In this document: positions 22,849 through 31,333 of the stretch, one piece after another
Layout: every line of letters starts with the position of its first letter
Position numbering within the stretch: the first letter of the stretch is position 1
Notes under the pieces: model-generated
The model's input: the letters and a program-made list of their open reading frames with translations, nothing else
Told to the model about the DNA's origin: nothing
Database searches by the model: none
Assembly: GCF_004361695.1 (NCBI RefSeq)
Contig: NZ_SNVW01000004.1
Span: forward strand, 62,001-126,000
DNA from: Curtobacterium flaccumfaciens
GTDB lineage: Bacteria; Actinomycetota; Actinomycetes; Actinomycetales; Microbacteriaceae
Reading direction: 5' to 3'
Length of the DNA: 64,000 nucleotides
Position numbers and translations under genes: made by a program

Positions 22849-24558
22849 GTGACGTTCACCGCCCCGATCCAGCTCCCCGGCCTGACACTGGACCCGCAGT
22901 GGTACAAGCGCTCGGTCTTCTACGAGTGCATGATCCGCTCCTTCGTCGACTCCAACGGCGACGGGATCGGTGATCTCCAGGGCGTCATCGGCAAGCTCGA
23001 CTACCTGCAGTGGCTCGGCGTCGACGCCCTGTGGCTGCCGCCGTTCTTCAAGTCGCCGATGCGCGACGGCGGGTACGACATCGCCGACTACAAGGCGATC
23101 CTGCCGGAGTTCGGCACCCTCGACGACTTCCGCGAACTCGTCACGAAGTCGCACGAGCGCAACATGCGCATCGTCATCGACATGGTGATCAACCACACCA
23201 GCGACCAGCACGAGTGGTTCCAGCAGTCCCGCGAGGACCCGGACGGCCCCTACGGCGACTTCTACGTCTGGCGCGACACGGACACCGAGTACGAGAACAT
23301 CCGCATCATCTTCGTCGACACCGAGGAGTCGAACTGGACGTTCGACCCGGTCCGCCGGCAGTTCTTCTTCCACCGCTTCTTCTCGCACCAGCCCGACCTC
23401 AACTTCGAGAACCCGGCGGTCGTCGAGGCGGTGTACGACGTCGTCCGGCACTGGCTCGACCTCGGGGTGGACGGGCTCCGGCTCGACGCCATCCCGTACC
23501 TGTTCGAGTCGGAGGAGGGCAACGGCGAGGGTGAACCGGAGACGCACGAGTTCATCAAGAAGCTCCGCGCGATGGTCGACGACGAGTACCCCGGGCGTGT
23601 CCTCCTGGCCGAGGCGAACCAGTGGCCGCGCGAGACCGCCGCGTTCTTCGGCACCGACGAGGAGCCCGAGTGCCACATGGCGTTCGACTTCCCCGTGATG
23701 CCCCGCATCTTCTACTCGCTCCGGGCGCAGCACGCCGCCGAGCTCAAGGCGATCCTCTCCGAGACCCTCGACGTGCCGGCCAGTGCCGCGTGGGGCGTCT
23801 TCCTCCGCAACCACGACGAGCTCACCCTCGAGATGGTCAGCGAGGAGTACCGGCAGGCGATGTACGGCTGGTACGGCTACGACCCGCGGATGCGGTCGAA
23901 CATCGGCATCCGCCGACGCCTCGCGCCCCTGCTCGACAACTCCCGCGCCGAGCTCGAGCTCATCCACGCGCTGCTGTTCTCGCTGCCCGGGTCCCCGTTC
24001 CTGTACTACGGCGACGAGATCGGGATGGGCGACAACATCTGGCTGCCGGACCGCGACTCCTCGCGCACGCCGATGCAGTGGACGCCGGACCGGAACGCGG
24101 GCTTCTCCACCGCGGACCCCGGCAAGCTGTACCTGCCCGTCGTGCAGTCGCTCGTGTACAACTACGCGCAGGTGAACGTCGAAGCGCAGCTCGCACAGTC
24201 CCGCTCGCTCCTGCACTGGGTGCGGAACGTCATCCACGTGCGGAAGGCCCACCCGGTGTTCGGCCTCGGGACCCTGCAGGTGCAGGAGACCACGAACGAC
24301 TCGGTCCTGGCGTTCGTCCGCTCGTGGGAGGGCTCCGGGCAGCAGTTCGGGCCCTCCGCCGAGGACGTCCTCTGCGTCTTCTCGTTCGCGACGAACCCGA
24401 CCTCGGTGACGATCTCGGCGCCGGAGTACGCGGGCCGGCCGCTCTACGACCTGTTCGGCGGGGGTTCGTTCCCGTCGTTCGACGCCTCGGGTGAGGTCAC
24501 GCTCACGATGGGCACGCAGTCCTTCTACTGGCTGCACGTCGGCGCGCCGGTCCAGTAG
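22849..24558 (+). CDS. treS: Trehalose synthase / alpha-amylase-type GH13 enzyme
   Basis: A 569-residue GH13 protein matching trehalose synthase (maltose alpha-D-glucosyltransferase), which interconverts maltose and trehalose. The barrel motifs are DMVINHTSDQHEWF (region I, 111-124), GLRLDAIPYL with nucleophile Asp213, LLAEANQWP with acid Glu255 and FLRNHDELTLE with Asp323; WFQQSREDP, DRNAGFSTADP and FLYYGDEIGMGDN are typical of TreS. It acts in the cytoplasm and connects trehalose with glycogen, fitting the glgA/glgC pair 4 kb downstream. No maltokinase or glgE gene is adjacent. Confidence 0.9.
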   Translation: MTFTAPIQLPGLTLDPQWYKRSVFYECMIRSFVDSNGDGIGDLQGVIGKLDYLQWLGVDALWLPPFFKSPMRDGGYDIADYKAILPEFGTLDDFRELVTKSHERNMRIVIDMVINHTSDQHEWFQQSREDPDGPYGDFYVWRDTDTEYENIRIIFVDTEESNWTFDPVRRQFFFHRFFSHQPDLNFENPAVVEAVYDVVRHWLDLGVDGLRLDAIPYLFESEEGNGEGEPETHEFIKKLRAMVDDEYPGRVLLAEANQWPRETAAFFGTDEEPECHMAFDFPVMPRIFYSLRAQHAAELKAILSETLDVPASAAWGVFLRNHDELTLEMVSEEYRQAMYGWYGYDPRMRSNIGIRRRLAPLLDNSRAELELIHALLFSLPGSPFLYYGDEIGMGDNIWLPDRDSSRTPMQWTPDRNAGFSTADPGKLYLPVVQSLVYNYAQVNVEAQLAQSRSLLHWVRNVIHVRKAHPVFGLGTLQVQETTNDSVLAFVRSWEGSGQQFGPSAEDVLCVFSFATNPTSVTISAPEYAGRPLYDLFGGGSFPSFDASGEVTLTMGTQSFYWLHVGAPVQ

Positions 24559-24560
24559 GC

Positions 24561-24628
24561 GGCTCGGTCCGTCGGCCGGCTGGGTCCGTCGGCCGGCTCG
24601 GTCCGTCGGCCGGCTCGGTCCGTCGGCC
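24561..24628. repeat. 17-bp tandem repeat, four units
   Basis: GGCTCGGTCCGTCGGCC is repeated four times without gaps, with one substitution in unit 2, directly after treS. A degenerate copy of the GGAGGCGCGG palindrome family follows at about 24629-24665. Confidence 0.85.
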
Positions 24629-24686
24629 TGGAGGCGCGGCTCGCCCCCGCCGGGCGGGTCGCGTCCGGCGTGTCGGTGCGCGCCGT

Positions 24687-24692
24687 TAGCCT
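24687..24692 (+). promoter_or_regulatory. -10 element, leaderless start of the exonuclease gene
   Basis: TAGCCT ends six bases before GTG 24699. Confidence 0.55.
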
Positions 24693-24698
24693 CGTCAC

Positions 24699-25457
24699 GT
24701 GACGTACTCCGCAACCGCGCTCGACACGCCCGCCACCGAACCCGGCGCGCCGCAGGACCTCGCCGGCCGCCCCTGGTGGCACGCACTCGGGGTGTTCGAC
24801 CTCGAGACCACCGGTGTCGACGTCGAGACCGCACGCATCGTCACCGCCCACGTCGGCCTGATCGACATGACCGGCCGCTCCATCGTCGAAGGCGCCTGGC
24901 TCGCCGACCCCGGCGTCGAGATCCCCGAGGGCGCCGCCGCGGTCCACGGCATCACCACCGAACGCGCTCGCGCCGACGGTCGTCCCGCGGCCGAGGTCGT
25001 GGCGGAGATCATCGCCGCGGTCGAGGCCGTGTTCGCCCGAGGCATCCCGCTCGTGATCTACAACGCCCCGTACGACCTGACCGTCCTCGATCGCGAGGCA
25101 AAGCGCCACGGCATCGCCTCCCCCGTCATCGGCAACGTCGTCGACCCGCTCGTGATCGACAAGGCGCTCGACACCTTCCGGAAGGGCAAGCGCACGCTCG
25201 AGGCCGCGTCGGAGCTCTACGGCGTCACCCTCGACGACGCGCACGACGCCGGGGCCGACGCCATCGCTGCCGGGCGTGTCGCGCAGGCCATCGCGGCGAA
25301 GTACCCGCAGGAGCTCGGTGTCTCCGCCGAGGAGCTCCACCGCAAGCAGGTCGGCTGGTGCGCCGAGCAGGCCAGCTCGTTCCAGGACTACATGCGGAAG
25401 AAGCGCGACCCGTCCTTCACGGCCGACGGTCGCTGGCCGCACCGCAACGCCGGCTGA
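24699..25457 (+). CDS. DnaQ-like 3'-5' exonuclease (DEDD superfamily)
   Basis: A 252-residue protein with the exonuclease fold of the DNA polymerase III epsilon subunit. ExoI is GVFDLETTGVDVETARIVTAHVGLID (about 31-56), ExoII is VIYNAPYDLTVLDREA and ExoIII is DDAHDAGADAIAAGRVAQAI with the HxxxxxD pattern of DEDDh enzymes. It is probably a stand-alone proofreading or RNA-trimming exonuclease; the C-terminus (QASSFQDYMRKKRDPSF...WPHRNAG) is characteristic of the actinobacterial exonuclease-domain proteins. Start chosen by the -10 box six bases upstream. Confidence 0.9.
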   Translation: MTYSATALDTPATEPGAPQDLAGRPWWHALGVFDLETTGVDVETARIVTAHVGLIDMTGRSIVEGAWLADPGVEIPEGAAAVHGITTERARADGRPAAEVVAEIIAAVEAVFARGIPLVIYNAPYDLTVLDREAKRHGIASPVIGNVVDPLVIDKALDTFRKGKRTLEAASELYGVTLDDAHDAGADAIAAGRVAQAIAAKYPQELGVSAEELHRKQVGWCAEQASSFQDYMRKKRDPSFTADGRWPHRNAG

Positions 25458-25508
25458 GCCGCGGGCGCGACGCTCTCGCGCGCCTGGCGCTGGCACCGCC
25501 GCCGCCGC

Positions 25509-25571
25509 CGAACCACGCAAACGACATCGAACCGGGTCACGCGCCCGGTTCGATGTCGTTTCCGTGGTTCG
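25509..25571. repeat. Long hairpin, 28-bp arms, 7-base loop
   Basis: Arms 25509-25536 and 25544-25571 are complementary with one mismatch, around the loop TCACGCG. It lies just past the exonuclease stop and could end transcription from both directions. Confidence 0.8.
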
Positions 25572-25623
25572 ACCCGGCCCGCCGCCGCTGGTGCTGCGCG
25601 TCGCCGCCGCCGCGCCGCCGCCC

Positions 25624-25871
25624 CGCACAACCAAAGTGCCGCCGAGCCGTGCGTCGCCGCGGTTCGAACGCACTTTGGTTGTGCGAAGCGCCCCGCCGCC
25701 GCACCGCCGCGCCGCCACCGCACCGCACCGCACCGCCATCGCCGCACCGTTCGCCGCCACCACGCCGCCGCCGCTGACGCTGCCGCGCCGCCGCCGCCGC
25801 GCACAACCAAAGTGCCGCTGAGCCGTGCGTCGCCGCGGTTCGAACGCACTTTGGTTGTGCGAAGCGCCCCG
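25624..25871. repeat. Duplicated hairpin element (GCACAACCAAAGTGC) around a GCC-rich spacer
   Basis: Two copies (about 25624-25695 and 25800-25871) share more than 60 bp with one difference. Each has perfect 15-bp arms, GCACAACCAAAGTGC and its complement, around a 30-base loop that itself contains GTTCGAAC. About 100 bp of CCG/CCGCA microsatellite separates them. Together with the hairpin at 25509-25571 this fills the 511-bp gap between the exonuclease and rpmE2; no gene is seen. Confidence 0.85.
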
Positions 25872-25916
25872 CCGCCGCCCCGCCGCCGCCGCGCGACCGG
25901 CCGCCCGCACGACGAA

Positions 25917-25948
25917 ACGGGCGGCCCTCCCGAAGGAGAGCCGCCCGT
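25917..25948 (-). terminator. Intrinsic-type terminator of rpmE2
   Basis: A 14-bp stem with one mismatch and a CGAA loop lies 20 bases past the rpmE2 stop; reading on the minus strand it is followed by TTTCGTC. Confidence 0.7.
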
Positions 25949-25968
25949 CTCGTGGAGCGAAGGGCTGC

Positions 25969-26217
25969 TTACTTGCCGAAGCCCTTGAAGCGCTGGTTGA
26001 ACTTCTCGACGCGACCGGCCGAGTCGAGGATGCGCTGCTTGCCCGTGTAGAACGGGTGCGACGCGGACGAGATCTCGACGTCGATGACCGGGTAGGTCGC
26101 ACCGTCGAGCTCGATGGTCTTGTCGCTGTTCGCGGTCGAACGCGTCAGGAACGTCTCACCGGAAGCCAGGTCGCGGAAGACGATGGCGCGGTACTCGGGG
26201 TGGGTGTCGGTCTTCAT
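25969..26217 (-). CDS. rpmE2: 50S ribosomal protein L31 type B
   Basis: An 82-residue L31 of the zinc-free type: [28 protein letters not shown]...[42 protein letters not shown]. The CxxC pair of zinc-binding L31 is missing, as in type B proteins that replace the zinc form under zinc limitation, usually under Zur control. A GAGGAA Shine-Dalgarno precedes the ATG. I could not identify a Zur box with confidence in the 130 bp upstream. It stands alone, with its own terminator. Confidence 0.96.
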   Translation of the reverse strand: MKTDTHPEYRAIVFRDLASGETFLTRSTANSDKTIELDGATYPVIDVEISSASHPFYTGKQRILDSAGRVEKFNQRFKGFGK

Positions 26218-26351
26218 GGAGATTCCTCGGATAGCGGTTGTGGAAAGGTGCGCGGCACTCGCACGAGCACGTGCACGCGCACGACGCGGGAAGTCTGCGG
26301 CTTGCGCCAGCCGTCTACGTTACCAGACAGCGAGCCGCAACGGGAGCAGGA

Positions 26352-27134
26352 TCAGGCCGCGCGTGCCGTGTAGCGGCCGGCGTCCTTCGTGACGGTCAGG
26401 TCGATGCCGAACGCCTGGGTGAGGGTCTCGGCGGTGAGGACCTCGTCGATGGGCCCAGCGGCCTGCACGTGGCCGTCGGCGAGGACCAGCGCGTGGGTGA
26501 ACCCGGCGGGGATCTCCTCGACGTGGTGGGTGACGATGACGATCGCGGGCGAGTCGTCGCTCTGGGCGTAGCCGCCGAGGGTGCGGACGAGGCTCTCTCG
26601 TGCGCCGAGGTCGAGCGACGCCGCGGGCTCGTCGAGGAACAGGATCTCCGGGTCCGTCATCACGGCGCGGGCGATCTGGACGCGCTTCTGCTCGCCGTCG
26701 CTCAGCTCGCCGAACGTGCGGTCGGTGAACGCGCCGAGGCCCCACTCGTCGAGCACGCGCTGCGCACGGCGGACGTCGAGCTCCTCGTACTCCTCGTTCC
26801 AGCGACCCGTGACCGAGTACGCGGCGGTGAGGACCACGTCGATGACCTTCTCGGTCACCGGGATCCGACGCGCGAGGGCGGTCGACGCGAAGCCGATGCG
26901 GGGCCGGAGCTCGAACAGGTCGGCGCCGCCGAGTTCCGTGCCGAGCACCTCGACCTCACCCGAGGTCGGGAAGGTCTGCGCGCCCGCGACCTGCAGCAGC
27001 GTGGTCTTGCCGGCACCGTTGGCACCGAGCACGACCCAGCGTTCGTCGTCCTGCACCTCCCACGAGATCTCGTCGAGGATGGTGGCCCCGTTGCGGACCA
27101 CGGAGACGTCTGACAAGCGCACGACCGAGGGCAT
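26352..27134 (-). CDS. Stand-alone ABC transporter ATP-binding protein
   Basis: A 260-residue ATPase with Walker A GANGAGKTTLLQ (about 38-49), signature LSDGEQKRVQIARA, Walker B ILFLDEPAASLD and the switch His in IVIVTHHVEEIPAGF. Sequence style resembles the YlmA/ModF-like solitary ATPases. No permease gene is adjacent, so its partner is elsewhere or it has a non-transport role. The ATG lies six bases after TAGGCT (27146-27141), so the mRNA is probably leaderless. glgA is upstream on the same strand, nine bases away, making partial co-transcription likely. Confidence 0.85.
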   Translation of the reverse strand: MPSVVRLSDVSVVRNGATILDEISWEVQDDERWVVLGANGAGKTTLLQVAGAQTFPTSGEVEVLGTELGGADLFELRPRIGFASTALARRIPVTEKVIDVVLTAAYSVTGRWNEEYEELDVRRAQRVLDEWGLGAFTDRTFGELSDGEQKRVQIARAVMTDPEILFLDEPAASLDLGARESLVRTLGGYAQSDDSPAIVIVTHHVEEIPAGFTHALVLADGHVQAAGPIDEVLTAETLTQAFGIDLTVTKDAGRYTARAA

Positions 27135-27140
27135 GCGTCA

Positions 27141-27146
27141 AGCCTA
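27141..27146 (-). promoter_or_regulatory. -10 element within the end of glgA for the ABC ATPase
   Basis: TAGGCT on the minus strand ends six bases before ATG 27134 and overlaps the last bases of glgA, giving the ATPase its own leaderless promoter. Confidence 0.5.
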
Positions 27147-28343
27147 CGGGGTCCGGCCGAGCACCTCGTCGTAGACCTGCCGTGTCCGCTGGGCGATCGC
27201 GTCCCAGGTGAACTCGGTCTCGACGCGGAGCCGTCCGGCGCGGCCCATGAGCTTCGCCAGCCCCTCGTCGGCGAGGACCTCTTCGAGGGTCGCCGCGAGG
27301 TCGGCCACGAAGCGGTCCGGGTCCGTCGGCGTGCCGGTACCGTCCTGCACCTGGTCGATCGGCACGACGCGTCCGGTGAAGCCGTCGGCGACGACCTCGG
27401 GGATGCCGCCGGTGCCGGTGCCGACGACGGGGATCCCGCACGCCATGGCCTCGAGGTTGACGATCCCGAGCGGCTCGTAGACCGACGGGCAGACGAACAC
27501 CGTGCCGGAGGACAGCACGTTCACGATCTCCTGGTGGGAGAGCATCCGGTCGATCCAGACGACGCCGTCCCGGGTGGAACGCAGCGAGTCGACCAGCGCG
27601 GTGACCTCGGCCATGATCTCCGGCGTGTCCGGGGCGCCGGCGCAGAGGACGATCTGGACGTCCTCCGGCAGCGACGCCACCGCACGGAGCAGGTAGGGCA
27701 GGCCCTTCTGCCGCGTGATGCGGCCGACGAACACGACGCTCCGCTTCGACGGGTCGATCCCAAGGCCGCGCACGGCGTCGTCGTCGACGGTCGGCTTCCA
27801 CTCCTCGATGTCGATGCCGTTGTAGACGACGTGCACCTTCGCCGGGTCGATCGACGGGTACGAGCGGAGGATGTCCGCGCGCATGGCCTTCGACACCGCG
27901 ATGACGCCGTCGGCCTGCTCGAACGCCTCGCGCTCCATCCAGCTCGACAGGCGGTACCCGCCGCCGAGCTGCTCGGCCTTCCACGGGCGGAGCGGCTCGA
28001 GGCTGTGCGCGGTGACGACGTGCGGGACGCCGTAGGTCAACTGCGCGATCCGGCCTGCCGCGTTCGCGTACCAGGTGTGCGAGTGCACGACGTCGGCGCC
28101 CTCGACGTCGGCCGCGATGGCGACGTCGGTGCCGAGCGCCTGCAGCGCGCCGTTGGCCTGCTCGAGACCGTCCGGGGTCCGGTAGGCCCACACGTCGGCC
28201 TCGTCGCGGAACGCCCCGAAGGCGCGGACGCGCACCTCGGTGTCCGTCCCGGACCGCAGCGCCGCGGTCAGTTCGGCCACGTGGACACCCGCACCGCCGT
28301 AGACCTCCGGCGGATACTCCCTGGTCAGCAGATCGACTCGCAC
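27144..28343 (-). CDS. glgA: Glycogen synthase (GT4, actinobacterial GlgA)
   Basis: A 399-residue GT-B glycosyltransferase of the corynebacterial-type GlgA family, shorter than the GT5 enzyme of E. coli. The N-terminus [29 protein letters not shown] is diagnostic, with [50 protein letters not shown] and the donor site [30 protein letters not shown]. It makes alpha-1,4-glucan (or maltose-1-phosphate, as in mycobacterial GlgM) from ADP-glucose. It is divergent from glgC, which makes that donor. The GTG at 28343 lies six bases after TACGTT, so the transcript is likely leaderless. Confidence 0.93.
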   Translation of the reverse strand: MRVDLLTREYPPEVYGGAGVHVAELTAALRSGTDTEVRVRAFGAFRDEADVWAYRTPDGLEQANGALQALGTDVAIAADVEGADVVHSHTWYANAAGRIAQLTYGVPHVVTAHSLEPLRPWKAEQLGGGYRLSSWMEREAFEQADGVIAVSKAMRADILRSYPSIDPAKVHVVYNGIDIEEWKPTVDDDAVRGLGIDPSKRSVVFVGRITRQKGLPYLLRAVASLPEDVQIVLCAGAPDTPEIMAEVTALVDSLRSTRDGVVWIDRMLSHQEIVNVLSSGTVFVCPSVYEPLGIVNLEAMACGIPVVGTGTGGIPEVVADGFTGRVVPIDQVQDGTGTPTDPDRFVADLAATLEEVLADEGLAKLMGRAGRLRVETEFTWDAIAQRTRQVYDEVLGRTP

Positions 28344-28349
28344 GCGTTC

Positions 28350-28355
28350 AACGTA
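28350..28355 (-). promoter_or_regulatory. -10 element of glgA (leaderless)
   Basis: TACGTT on the minus strand ends six bases before GTG 28343. It is 22 bp from the opposing glgC -10, so each promoter's -35 region overlaps or abuts the other's -10. Confidence 0.6.
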
Positions 28356-28377
28356 ACGGGTTCCCAGTGCTGACGCC

Positions 28378-28383
28378 TACTGT
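28378..28383 (+). promoter_or_regulatory. -10 element of glgC (leaderless)
   Basis: TACTGT ends seven bases before ATG 28391. The whole glgA-glgC intergenic region is only 47 bp. Confidence 0.6.
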
Positions 28384-28390
28384 GAGCGGC

Positions 28391-29632
28391 ATGGCACCAA
28401 AGAAGGTATTCGGCATCGTGCTCGCCGGAGGCGAGGGAAAGCGGCTCATGCCGCTCACGGCCGACCGCGCGAAGCCCGCTGTCCCGTTCGGCGGGAACTT
28501 CCGTCTCATCGACTTCGCGCTCTCGAACCTGGTGAACTCCGGGCTGCAGAAGGTCGTGGTCCTGACCCAGTACAAGTCCCACAGCCTCGACCGCCACGTC
28601 GCCGAGACCTGGCGCATGGAGGGCCTGCTCGGCTCCTACGTCGCCTCGGTGCCGGCGCAGCAGCGACTCGGCAAGCGCTGGTTCGCCGGCTCGGCGGACG
28701 CGATCCTGCAGTCACTCAACCTGCTCCGTGACGAACGACCCGACATCGTCGTCGTGGTCGGCGCGGACCACGTGTACCGGATGGACTTCCACCAGATGGT
28801 CGAGGCGCACATCGCTTCCGGCCGCAGCGCCACCGTCGCCGCGATCCGGCAGCCGATCGGCCTCGCCGACCAGTTCGGCGTGATCCAGGTCGCCGACGAC
28901 GACCCGACGAAGATCGAGGCCTTCCTCGAGAAGCCGAAGGACGCCGTCGGGCTCGCCGACTCCCCCGGCGAGATCCTCGCGTCGATGGGCAACTACGTCT
29001 TCAACGCCGACGCCCTGGTGGACGCGGTCCTCCGCGACGGTCAGATCGAGACGTCGGACCACGACATGGGCGGCGACATCGTCCCCGACTTCGTGAACCG
29101 CGGCGACGCTGGCGTGTACGACCTCAAGCGCAACGACGTGCCCGGGTCGAACGAGCGCGACCGGTACTACTGGCGCGACGTGGGGACGATCGACTCGTTC
29201 TACGACGCCCACATGGACCTCATCGCGCCGGTGCCGGTGTTCAACCTGTACAACCAGGACTGGCCGATCTTCAACCAGCAGACGAACCTGCCCCCGGCGA
29301 AGTTCGTCCGTGACGCGAACGGCAACACCGGGTCCACCGTGGACTCGCTCGTGTCGCTCGGCTGCCTCGTCTCCGGCGCGCAGGTCGAACGCAGCATGAT
29401 CGGCCCGTGGTGCGGCATCGACTCCGGCGCGAAGGTGCTCGACTCGATCGTGTTCGAGCGGGCGTCGATCGGCGCCGGTTCCGTCGTGAACCGCGCGATC
29501 CTCGACAAGGACGTGGTCATCGCGCCGGGCGCGAAGGTCGGCGTCGACCGCGAGGCGGACGAAGCCCGCGGCTTCACCGTCACCGAATCCGGCATCACCG
29601 TGGTCGGCAAGGGCGTCCGCGTCGACGCGTAG
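28391..29632 (+). CDS. glgC: Glucose-1-phosphate adenylyltransferase
   Basis: A 413-residue ADP-glucose pyrophosphorylase, the committed step of glycogen synthesis (glucose-1-phosphate + ATP to ADP-glucose). The N-terminal nucleotidyltransferase domain has [26 protein letters not shown], the substrate regions GSADAILQS and [12 protein letters not shown], and the C-terminal left-handed beta-helix carries repeats around [20 protein letters not shown] and [21 protein letters not shown] chose ATG 28391, seven bases after TACTGT, over an upstream ATG at 28367. Divergent from glgA. Confidence 0.96.
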   Translation: MAPKKVFGIVLAGGEGKRLMPLTADRAKPAVPFGGNFRLIDFALSNLVNSGLQKVVVLTQYKSHSLDRHVAETWRMEGLLGSYVASVPAQQRLGKRWFAGSADAILQSLNLLRDERPDIVVVVGADHVYRMDFHQMVEAHIASGRSATVAAIRQPIGLADQFGVIQVADDDPTKIEAFLEKPKDAVGLADSPGEILASMGNYVFNADALVDAVLRDGQIETSDHDMGGDIVPDFVNRGDAGVYDLKRNDVPGSNERDRYYWRDVGTIDSFYDAHMDLIAPVPVFNLYNQDWPIFNQQTNLPPAKFVRDANGNTGSTVDSLVSLGCLVSGAQVERSMIGPWCGIDSGAKVLDSIVFERASIGAGSVVNRAILDKDVVIAPGAKVGVDREADEARGFTVTESGITVVGKGVRVDA

Positions 29633-29653
29633 ATGCGCACCAGCACACTGCCT

Positions 29654-29691
29654 GGAGGCGCGGCGCACGTCACACGGACGACCGCGCCTCC
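29654..29691. terminator. Diverged GGAGGCGCGG inverted repeat after glgC
   Basis: Perfect 10-bp arms GGAGGCGCGG (29654-29663) and CCGCGCCTCC (29682-29691) lie 21 bases past the glgC stop and belong to the same family as the palindromes at 35.7, 51.5 and 55.9 kb. Confidence 0.6.
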
Positions 29692-29700
29692 TGCAGTCGG

Positions 29701-29706
29701 TACCGT
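29701..29706 (+). promoter_or_regulatory. -10 element, leaderless start of serB
   Basis: TACCGT ends six bases before GTG 29713. Confidence 0.55.
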
Positions 29707-29712
29707 TGGTGC

Positions 29713-30351
29713 GTGCCCCGCTTCCTCATCGTCCTCGATGCCGATTCCACGCTCCTCGAGGACGAGGTCATCGAGCTGCTGGCCGACAGCGCGGGAACCC
29801 GGCCACAGGTGGAGGCGATCACGGAGCGCGCCATGCGCGGGGAGATCGACTTCGCCGAGAGCCTCCGGGAGCGTGTCGCGACCCTGGCGGGCCTCCAGGT
29901 CGACGTCTTCCGTCGTGCGCAGGACGCGGTCCGTGTGACGCGCGGAGCCGACGAACTCGTCCGCGGGGTGCACGCCGCCGGCGGCACCGTGGGGGTGGTG
30001 TCCGGCGGGTTCCACGAGGTCCTCGACCCGTTCGCGGAACGACTCGGGCTCGACCACTGCCGGGCGAACCGGCTCGAGGTGACCGACGGCGTCCTCACCG
30101 GGCGGGTGCTCGGCGACGTCGTCGACGCGCACGCCAAGGCCGTGGCGCTGCGGGAGTGGGCAGCGGCCGGCGGCGTGGACGCGGCGCGGACCGTGGCGGT
30201 CGGCGACGGCGCGAACGACCTCGAGATGATGCGCGTCGCCGCCCTGTCGGTCGCGTTCGACGCGAAGCCGCGGGTGCGCGAGCAGGCGGACGTGGCGGTC
30301 GTCGACCGCGACCTGTCCGCGGTGCTCGCGACGCTCGGCCTCCGCGGCTGA
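29713..30351 (+). CDS. serB: Phosphoserine phosphatase
   Basis: A 212-residue HAD-superfamily phosphatase that converts phosphoserine to serine. The DxDxT motif is DADST (residues 9-13), with VVSGGFHEVLDP as motif II, Lys in DAHAKAVAL and GDGANDLEMM as motif IV. Length matches the catalytic core without the ACT domains found in mycobacterial SerB2. The GTG at 29713 is six bases downstream of TACCGT, so a leaderless transcript is expected; longer open frames upstream are not credible. Confidence 0.93.
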   Translation: MPRFLIVLDADSTLLEDEVIELLADSAGTRPQVEAITERAMRGEIDFAESLRERVATLAGLQVDVFRRAQDAVRVTRGADELVRGVHAAGGTVGVVSGGFHEVLDPFAERLGLDHCRANRLEVTDGVLTGRVLGDVVDAHAKAVALREWAAAGGVDAARTVAVGDGANDLEMMRVAALSVAFDAKPRVREQADVAVVDRDLSAVLATLGLRG

Positions 30352-30364
30352 GCGGACCGTCCGG

Positions 30365-30433
30365 TTCTTCGCGCTCAGCGGCACCTCACGCGCGCGAGCA
30401 CCCGTGAACTGTCGCTGGGCACGAAACGACGCG
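30365..30433. repeat. Dispersed palindromic repeat, copy 2 (REP-like)
   Basis: Homologous to 20207-20276: the CGCGCTCA, CACCTCACG, CCCGTGAACTGTCGCT and CGAAAC blocks are kept in the same order and spacing, while the stem bases differ. It sits between the convergent serB and fabG genes. Confidence 0.75.
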
Positions 30434-30454
30434 CAGGCGCAGGCGCTGGCGGGG

Positions 30455-31168
30455 TCAGTGCCCCATGCCGAGGCCACCGTCGACCGGGATCACCGCTCCG
30501 GAGATGTACCCGGCACCGTCCCCGGCGAGGAACAGCGTGGCGTCCGCGACGTCGTCGACCGTGCCGTAGCGGGCGGCCGGGATCTGCTTCTTGAACTCGG
30601 CCTGCAGCTCGTCCGGCAGCGCCGCCGTCATGTCGGTCTGGATGAACCCGGGCGCGACGACGTTGGCGGTGATCCCGCGCGAGCCGAGCTCCCGCGTGAT
30701 CGAGCGGGCCATGCCGACGAGGGCGGCCTTCGACGAGGCGTAGTTGACCTGGCCGACCTGGCCGTACGCGCCGACGACGCTCGACATCAGCACGATGCGA
30801 CCGAACTTGGCCTTCATCATGCCCTTGGTGGCGCGCTTGACGACCCGGAAGGTGCCGGTCAGGTTGGTGTCGATCACGCTCGTGAAGTCCTCTTCGGACA
30901 TCCGGAGCAGCAGCTGGTCGTTCGTGATGCCGGCGTTCGCCACGAGCACCTCGATCGGTCCGAGCTCGGCCTCGACGCGGGTGAACGCGGCGTCCACCGA
31001 GGCACTGTCGGTGATGTCGGCCTGCACCGTGAGCGCACCCTCGGGGCCACCCTGCCCGCTCCGGGACGTCACGGCGACGCGGTGTCCGGCGGCGACGAAC
31101 CGTGCGGCGAGGGCGTGGCCGATGCCGCGGTTGCCGCCGGTGACGAGGACGGTACGGGGGGTGCTCAT
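30455..31168 (-). CDS. fabG: 3-oxoacyl-[acyl-carrier-protein] reductase (FabG-type SDR)
   Basis: A 237-residue classical short-chain dehydrogenase. The NADP site is TGGNRGIG (10-17), NAG is at 78-80, and the catalytic set is Ser130, Tyr143 and Lys147 (MSSVVGAYGQVGQVNYASSK). Motifs such as NVVAPGFIQTDMT and AARYGTVDDVADATLFLAGDGAGYISGAVIPVDGGLGMGH are those of actinobacterial FabG/MabA, the ketoacyl reductase of fatty acid elongation. GGAGCG precedes ATG 31168. There is no neighbouring enoyl reductase gene. It is divergent from the DUF3099 gene. Confidence 0.92.
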   Translation of the reverse strand: MSTPRTVLVTGGNRGIGHALAARFVAAGHRVAVTSRSGQGGPEGALTVQADITDSASVDAAFTRVEAELGPIEVLVANAGITNDQLLLRMSEEDFTSVIDTNLTGTFRVVKRATKGMMKAKFGRIVLMSSVVGAYGQVGQVNYASSKAALVGMARSITRELGSRGITANVVAPGFIQTDMTAALPDELQAEFKKQIPAARYGTVDDVADATLFLAGDGAGYISGAVIPVDGGLGMGH

Positions 31169-31300
31169 GGTCGCTCCGTTCGGGGTGGGGTGCTCGGCGC
31201 GCCGATGCCGGGACCGGTCGGACACGCCCGGACGAGCGTACCGGAGCCGATGGACGCACCTGTCCCCCGCGTGCTGCCCACATCTGTCAGTGGTCGGGCT

Positions 31301-31306
31301 TAGGCT
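31301..31306 (+). promoter_or_regulatory. -10 element of the DUF3099-SURF1 operon
   Basis: TAGGCT fits TANNNT; the leader carries AGAGGAAAG as ribosome binding site before ATG 31334. Confidence 0.45.
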
Positions 31307-31333
31307 GGACCAGGGCAGAGGAAAGAACATCGG

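Noticed and set aside
26218-26351. Possible tRNA or small RNA in the rpmE2 upstream region
   Set aside because: No cloverleaf, TTCGAATCC-type arm or terminator could be built; it is better read as the rpmE2 promoter region.
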